Assembly: GCA_021234155.1 (NCBI GenBank) | Contig: JAJEKV010000098.1 | Coordinates: 2,970,803-3,034,802 of the forward strand | DNA length: 64,000 nt | Direction of reading: 5' to 3' | Origin: Isoetes taiwanensis | Lineage: Eukaryota > Streptophyta > Lycopodiopsida > Isoetales > Isoetaceae | Part shown: piece by piece, positions 59,901 through 64,000 of the stretch | Numbering within the stretch: the stretch's first letter is position 1 | How the letters are laid out: the number at the start of each line of letters is the position of its first letter | Notes under the pieces: generated by a model | What the model was told of the DNA's origin: nothing | Seen by the model: the letters and a program-made list of their open reading frames with translations, nothing else | Databases searched by the model: none | Program-made: the position numbers and the translations under genes

Positions 59901-60222
59901 CCCTCTTCTTCTCTTTTTCCTTATCCTTCTCTCGTTCTCTTTCTCTATCTCTGTCCTTTTTTTCTCTATCCTTCTCACGCCTGACATCTTTGTCCCTATC
60001 TCTATCTCTGTCCCTATCCTTTTTATCGGAATCACGATCTCTATCCCTCTCTTTTTTATCAGAATCACGATCTCTGGGTTTCTCATACTCACGATCATCA
60101 TCTCGGTGGTGCCGATCCCTTCTACTTGATTCTCGGTCCCGCTCACGATACTCGCGATCCCGATCCTTGTGCTTGCGCTCACGGTGTTCTCTGTCCAATT
60201 CACGATCCCTCTCCTTGGCCAT
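56977..60222 (-). CDS. RH42: DEAD-box RNA helicase RH42/RCF1 (Prp5/DDX46-type)
   Basis: Intact single-exon frame, 1,081 residues (Arabidopsis homolog somewhat longer). Prp5-type helicases proofread U2 snRNP binding at the branch site; plant RCF1/RH42 is needed for splicing under cold. Residues 1-145 are an Arg/Asp/Glu/Lys-rich RS-like tail. DPLDAFM at 268-274 is the Prp5 signature that contacts SF3B1. The helicase core shows the Q motif (427-437), AKTGSGKT (452-459), PTREL (489-493), TPGRMID (538-544), DEAD (565-568), SAT (596-598), ATSVAARGLD (711-720) and HRVGRTGRAG (741-750). An Ala-rich linker (860-910) precedes a KH-like C-terminal domain (about 990-1,060) with TGAAITTRGQYFPPG. All catalytic motifs are intact. 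The start was chosen because MAKERDRE opens the charged tail and no upstream in-frame Met precedes it closely. The nucleus is the expected location. Confidence 0.97.
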   Translation of the reverse strand: MAKERDRELDREHRERKHKDRDREYRERDRESSRRDRHHRDDDREYEKPRDRDSDKKERDRDRDSDKKDRDRDRDRDKDVRREKDREKKDRDREREREKDKEKEKKRDRERKEHEKRDRGGRADEDEEERDRKKVKKEIDDVGVVEKKEFERDEEFEEEQRRADEDMVEKRRRRIQEWQELKRRKEEEDIKKRGGGGEKSAEGANGKAWTLEGEESDEEDGGRGVRAGSAENEDVVEGNEFIPGRNADIEELDVKLGDTEMEVAEEIDPLDAFMNSTILPEVEKLKERDAEQMDAIPTLTMGGGIRNGQVKDALGRILPGEDSASDYDTDNENGNYEENDDEFMKRVKKTKAEKLTVVDHSKIPYMAFLKNFYIEVNELKRMSTEEVAAYRKELELKVRGKDVPKPLKNWNQTGLSSKVLEVIKKLGYEKPMPIQTQALPVIMSGRDCIGIAKTGSGKTMAFVLPMLRHIMDQPPLSQGDGPIGLIMAPTRELVKQIYTDIRKFSKVMGLTSVAVYGGSGVAQQISELKRGTEIVVCTPGRMIDILCTSTGKITNMRRVTYLVLDEADRMFDMGFEPQITAIVSQIRPDRQTVLFSATFPRQVEILARKVLDKPVEIQVGGRSVVNKDITQTVEVRPESERFLRLLELLGEWYEKGKILVFVHSQEKCDSLFKDLLKSGYPCLSLHGAKDQTDRESTLSDFKSNVCNVLIATSVAARGLDVKDLELVVNFDVPNHYEDYVHRVGRTGRAGRKGCAVTFISSDEERYAPDLVKALELSEQAIPEDLKKLADGFMAKVKQGSEQAHGSGYGGSGFKFNEEEDEAHKAAKKAQAKEYGLNEDEDKSDSESEGEGIRKAGGDLSAQAAAAFAAAAAAGNKLPGVTNAATNIAGQIPQFQAAIAMAQAAAAAAAKGFPPQSAVPGPLGVPGIGLMPNIANMPSGVPIPQPASSNVNDAALKAATLAAAMNFQHNLAKIQAETIPEHYEAELEINDFPQHARWKVTHKDALGQISDWTGAAITTRGQYFPPGKVPAPGERKLFLFIEGPTEASVKKAKNQIKKVLEESTSSAISLPGGTQPGKYSVL

Positions 60223-60754
60223 GCCCCTCCTCTTCCCCTCTGATATAGTCCGGCGAAATTAGGGCAGCAGGCGCCTTCACCTCTGCGCTGCAAGGAGGAA
60301 ACTAAAATAGGTATGCCCTTAACAAAAAAAAAAAGGTTCCAAAAGGTTCCGTCAAAGTTATTTATAGCATCCCCAAAAGTATAAACGCAAATGTCGTTTA
60401 ACCCCTTTGTGTTATAACGTGTCCCAAATTAAAAACCGTACATATATGTTACATAAGGTTTTCAAGGGTATTCGTATAGGATTACCGTAAATATTGATGG
60501 TGGCATCTTGCTATACAAAACATAAGGGTTTAGGTTTTTTTTTTGTGAAGGAGGGATGGCCCATTGATGCAGATGGCGATCCTTCACATGGATTGCTATT
60601 CTGGTACTCTGCAAATGTCAGATTCTTGCTCTGTGGTTGTTTTCTTGCATGTGAAATTGGAAACTCCTCTGTGCATTCGTCTGTTGTGCCTTTGCTCTGT
60701 CGGTTGCGCCTGAGGTAGACCTTTCTTTTGTTTGTTTGTTTTAGCTGTAGCACT
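60223..60754. promoter_or_regulatory. RH42 upstream region shared with a dead element
   Basis: The only DNA between the helicase start codon and the decayed HUH gene that points the other way. The first 80 bases are GC-rich and purine/pyrimidine skewed, as expected of a 5' UTR. I see no convincing TATA box at a typical distance. A T run (60,532-60,544) and AT-rich stretches follow. Confidence 0.4.
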
Positions 60755-61619
60755 ATGTCTATGAAAAAGGCTGCTAGTAAAGGTAAGGCAATAGCTAGTG
60801 CTGTTCCTCCACCTCTGACTCATTGCAGATTGGAGGTTCTTCTGGAAGGCCTTCTTTGGGACAAGATTGGGGAGCCATTGATGTTAATGTGACATTGGGG
60901 CTCTCTGTTCAGGATGTTCCTAGAAGTTTTTATGATGCCTTGGTTGGGTTCTGTAATAGGAGGTGTTTAGCAGGGGCAGTGGCACTAGAGCATGGTGCTA
61001 TTGTGGATCATTTGCACTGCTAGGCCGTTCTTACGGTCCGGTATAAGACTCTAAGGGCTATGAATGAAGCCATCAAGAAAGATATGAATTGACCTTCAAA
61101 ACCCCCAAGCGTTGTCTTAGTTTGTAAGACCCTAAAGAACAATAAGCTTCATTGTTTTGAGGGTATGGTTGGTTATTGTATGAAAGGCATTGGTAAAGTT
61201 CAGTATGTGTGCCATCTTCATTACATCAGTGAATCTGTAATTGAGAAAGGGAAGGATTTGTACTTAAGGTGGGGAGCTGGTGATGTCAAGAATCCTGTTG
61301 TACTAGATAACAAAAATCTGCTGAACAGGGCTACCCATTTTGTGAACAATCATGGTAATCGAAGGTTGATTGCGAGTTTGACATACACCTTGTGCATGAT
61401 GATTAGATCTGAAAATTCACCTTGTCTAGTTCATGGATAATCCCTTCTACCACTGCTCATATTAATGAGCATAGAGTTAGAGCGGCTTGGAAAGTCCTGT
61501 TGAATCCTAGTCATTGTATGCCTTCTAATATGAGAACCATACTGTTTGGGTTGCCTGCAGGCTTTGTGCCCACAGAGAGAAATGGTCCTGGCCATGGCGA
61601 TATTGTGGAGATATAACTG
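60755..61619 (+). pseudogene. HUH endonuclease (Rep-like), Replitron-type relic
   Basis: Decayed gene for a rolling-circle-type Rep. Start at 60,755 (MSMKKAASKGKA), a frameshift near 60,826, then DVNVTLGLSVQDVPRSFYD (motif 1 region), ALEHGAIVDHLHC with the HUH box H-L-H at 61,009-61,017, and GYCMKGIGKVQ with the Y-x-x-K box at 61,174-61,185. A further conserved-looking stretch, GKDLYLRWGAGDVKN, follows, and after another shift AHINEHRVRAAWKVLLNPS to the stop at 61,617-61,619. In-frame stops include TAG directly after HLHC (61,021) where CAG is usual, and TGA near 61,090. HUH Rep proteins nick DNA and stay linked through the tyrosine. The match to Replitron Reps is by motif layout only. Confidence 0.65.
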
Positions 61620-61812
61620 ATCCAAGATTCAGCCCTAATGTGGTTATCCTGGAGCTTTGGTGTGGATTATATCCCCATCCATATGAGTGATCATACGATG
61701 GTTGTTGGTTGAGAGAGTTTCTTATGTTTATTGTACAGTTGCAGTTCCTTTGTTTGTGTTTGTTGCACAGCTTATCTTTTTGTTTGTGGTAATATATTGT
61801 TGCAGCTTTGTC

Positions 61813-62204
61813 ATGGAGAGTGATTCAGATCCGCAGGGTGCTGTGAACCATCCAACTCTGTCTTTGCATTCTTCGCTCATTATGTCAGAGACTGATGCTT
61901 CTCATCCAAATCCTGTTGTGTATCCAGCTGATCCAGAAGAGGCTTTCTCTGCCCAGGAGTTGGTTTCAAATGTGGTACAAATAGGTATTACGGCCCAGTG
62001 GATAGCCACAACGCTTCATATCTTGAGACATCAACTTTCTTTGTTTCTATTAATGCCATATCTAGTGTGGAATGGGGACCATTAGGTGTGCCAATTTTGG
62101 GGTTATATACTTTGCAGTCTCATGTGAGTCTTGCAAAAGCCTTGCTAACTCAAGAGATTCGCCAGCTGGATGCTCTTATAAGGCATGCGCAATCTGGGCA
62201 CTAG
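61813..62204 (+). pseudogene. Second small frame of the Rep-bearing element
   Basis: Starts MESDSDPQGAVNHPTLS, continues to about 62,000 (AQELVSNVVQIGITAQ), then shifts frame and continues as NAISSVEWGPLGVPILGLYT and SLAKALLTQEIRQLDALIR to a stop at 62,202-62,204. The second part looks like a short helical segment. It lies 194 bp after the Rep frame on the same strand, so it may be an accessory protein of the same element. I know no homolog. Confidence 0.4.
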
Positions 62205-63729
62205 TGTTTGATATATGTTTTCTGTTTTGTGCTTTTAAGTTTTGATGTAGATATTTGAGTTTTGATGTGGACATGTGGTTTAGTGCTTGCAGGAGCATAT
62301 AGATATTGGAGGGCTCAACTTATGCACTGCAATACATGTGGTTGCTGGTTGGCTGAGTTGAGGTTTCTTCAAAGCAATGTATAGTGGTTTTTGGGTAATG
62401 TATAGATGTGGATATTATGGATCTTTGTTGGTTGTGATTGAGGCCACTTTACTTGTGGTATAGAATTGTGATGTGTGCTAACTTTGTGGAATTTTTAGTA
62501 GGCTATGGCCCCTGGATATAGCAGTTATTCCATGTTGGAATAGCTGTTATGCCTGGATGAGCATCGGCATCTTGCTGGGTTTCAACTTTCAAGCTCACTA
62601 ATTTGTATGTATTTTGTTTTTTGCAGATTGTTTCTGAAACTTTAGAATGACTATAGATGGTGGTAATCACTTTAATGTCGCTAAGTGCAAATGCTCTAAG
62701 AGATACCAGAGTGATTAACACTATGCATATGCTTTTTAGAAATCCGAGGTTCTATCTGAAAGAATGTTGAAGAGGATTATATGCAGTCATCCTTTGGTTG
62801 GGATGGCTGCTATGTCAATAGAGCATGGGCAGCTTGTTGGGGTTCAACTCCCCAGGCTCTATATGTATGGGAGATTGATTCTTAATTTAATCAAGATTGA
62901 ACCATTAGATAAAAGATCATTTATGGGGCAGGTCAAAAAGAGGGTGTTTGACCCTATTTTGACTTGCAATGAAGGGTGCTGAGGTTGTTTGATGGAATAT
63001 TGTTGAGAATATTCCTCGATCCAATGGTCATCAAAAGTTATAACACATCCCAAATGATAATACACCCTAAATGGTGTATTCCGTAAAAATAACTTGACTT
63101 CCATTCAGTCTCTCGTCCAACCCTGAGATGCCATATATGGCATACATTCTTAAGCATATCCCTTCAGGAGTTACACTAAAAAAAAAAATTATTGTAGCAC
63201 CCTCTTTATATAATTATAGGATGGAATTTGTACAAAGTCCAGGGTAGTGAATTTGTATTAAATCCAACTTAGTGTTAGTTTAAAACTTGTAAATGTTATT
63301 ATGTAGTTTTTTTAATATGTAATGTTACTATGTAGTTGACTTCAAATTACTAATTAAACTTAAGTTACAAACTAACTTCGGAAGTCATAATTAAAGGTGA
63401 TTTTGGCAATACCATTTGACAACAAGTATAACACCAAGATAAATATAACGCTTGGTTATACCATGCTATTTTTTCAGATATTAGAGCATTATAACTAATG
63501 CCTTGTCGCTGGTGGGAAAAAAAAGGGGGAGGACTAACATGCATTTTCATTCTAGTTCTTGGACGTTGACTATAATTCTAATTTTCTGAGGTTTGCACGT
63601 GCGAGACATTTTGCTCAATATTTTGTGCCAAGGCTTCTTTCAGTCTGCCAGTTTTTTCATTTGACTATTTGATAATGATTTATTTTCCCTATCTATTCTT
63701 TGTTCCTAAGTTCAAGACGACCATTGATA
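62205..63729. other. Unassigned flank of the Rep-like relic
   Basis: A 72-codon + frame at 62,764-62,982 begins MLKRIICSHPLVG and includes AAMSIEHGQLVG, faintly like the strand before the HUH box (AVALEHGAIVD) at 60,980-61,008. This could be a second, more worn Rep copy, but no HUH triad follows. The rest is AT-rich and gene-free; no element ends were found. Confidence 0.3.
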
Positions 63730-63910
63730 TGAGTGAAGAGTCCTAGGCTGAAGTCAAATTTACCAGGCATAAAGAGCTCGAGGAGGAATTTAACGGCCGT
63801 GGGATGCATATGGGGTGACGCCTATGACTAGGACCTTTACCACAAAAGAGGCAGCAACATGTGCATATAATGATGCAGCCCGCATGCTTCGAGGAAAGGG
63901 TGCACAGCGA
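63730..63910 (+). pseudogene. AP2/ERF-domain fragment, degenerate
   Basis: A frame at 63,835-63,905 reads FTTKEAATCAYNDAARMLRG, the C-terminal half (beta strand end and amphipathic helix) of an AP2/ERF DNA-binding domain. The N-terminal half upstream (GRGMHMG, then stops) only vaguely recalls the expected RGVR-WGRW strand, and the W-L-G turn is damaged. It is either a pseudogene or a fragment. The window ends at 64,000, so a continuation to the right cannot be judged. Confidence 0.45.
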
Positions 63911-64000
63911 AGTAGTGCCAGACATGGCTGAAACCGAGTCCAATATAGCCGATTTAGTCCGAACTGGAGTTTGCATGGCCAATCGCAAAGGAAGTTCTTG

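Noticed and set aside
59816-60262. 148-codon + strand Ser/Leu/Phe-rich frame (and 59,679-60,293 on the minus strand in another frame)
   Set aside because: Both are shadows of the Arg/Asp/Glu repeat coding of the RH42 N-terminus; their low complexity follows from the GA-rich codons.

Overview
This window is nuclear DNA of a land plant. The evidence is two plant-type housekeeping genes, many short GT-AG introns, and a heavy load of decayed retrotransposons. The transposon mix (LINEs with microsatellite tails, an HUH Rep-like relic, an uncharacterised transposase-like gene) makes me suspect a fern, lycophyte or gymnosperm rather than a crop angiosperm. That is a guess from flavour, not a demonstrated assignment.

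Positions 1-25,323 are dominated by one large + strand gene, the SWEETIE/HEATR5 HEAT-repeat protein. Its 5' end lies left of the window. I resolve 41 phase-consistent exons from about 4,021 to the stop at 25,323, about 1,730 residues. The introns that are not tiny (after 5,560, 9,430, 13,322, 14,503, 17,763 and 20,983) have swollen with LINE 3' ends, a Ty1-copia relic, tRNA-derived SINE-like modules and short tandem repeats. Two spots deserve care: about 26 expected residues have no exon between 9,430 and 13,200, and a LINE tail sits directly on the splice donor after 20,983.

Positions 25,324-56,900 form a gene-poor transposon graveyard. It holds a twin hairpin repeat (28.2-28.9 kb), a weak two-exon gene candidate (31.6-32.7 kb), a Gln-rich decayed + strand frame (33.2-34.6 kb) and a long minus-strand transposase-like pseudogene (42.1 to 36.4 kb) split by a nested 2.6 kb non-autonomous LTR element (37,979-40,586). 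Further right are a LINE reverse transcriptase relic with a YADD box (45.9-47.4 kb), a minus-strand LINE (50.7 to 49.9 kb), a MITE-like unit (50.9-51.1 kb), a CpG-rich LINE-like segment (51.6-52.5 kb) and a broken DHX37-like DEAH helicase fragment (55.3 to 54.5 kb).

Positions 56,977-60,222 on the minus strand hold an intact single-exon gene for a Prp5/DDX46-type DEAD-box RNA helicase (plant RH42/RCF1). Only about 530 bp upstream, in the opposite direction, begins a decayed gene with HUH and Y-x-x-K endonuclease motifs, followed by a second small decayed frame. The window ends in a degenerate AP2/ERF-like fragment.

The two real genes belong to unrelated processes (membrane trafficking/sugar homeostasis and pre-mRNA splicing), and nothing suggests they work together. 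All splice coordinates are read by eye from phase and motif; no alignment was run.
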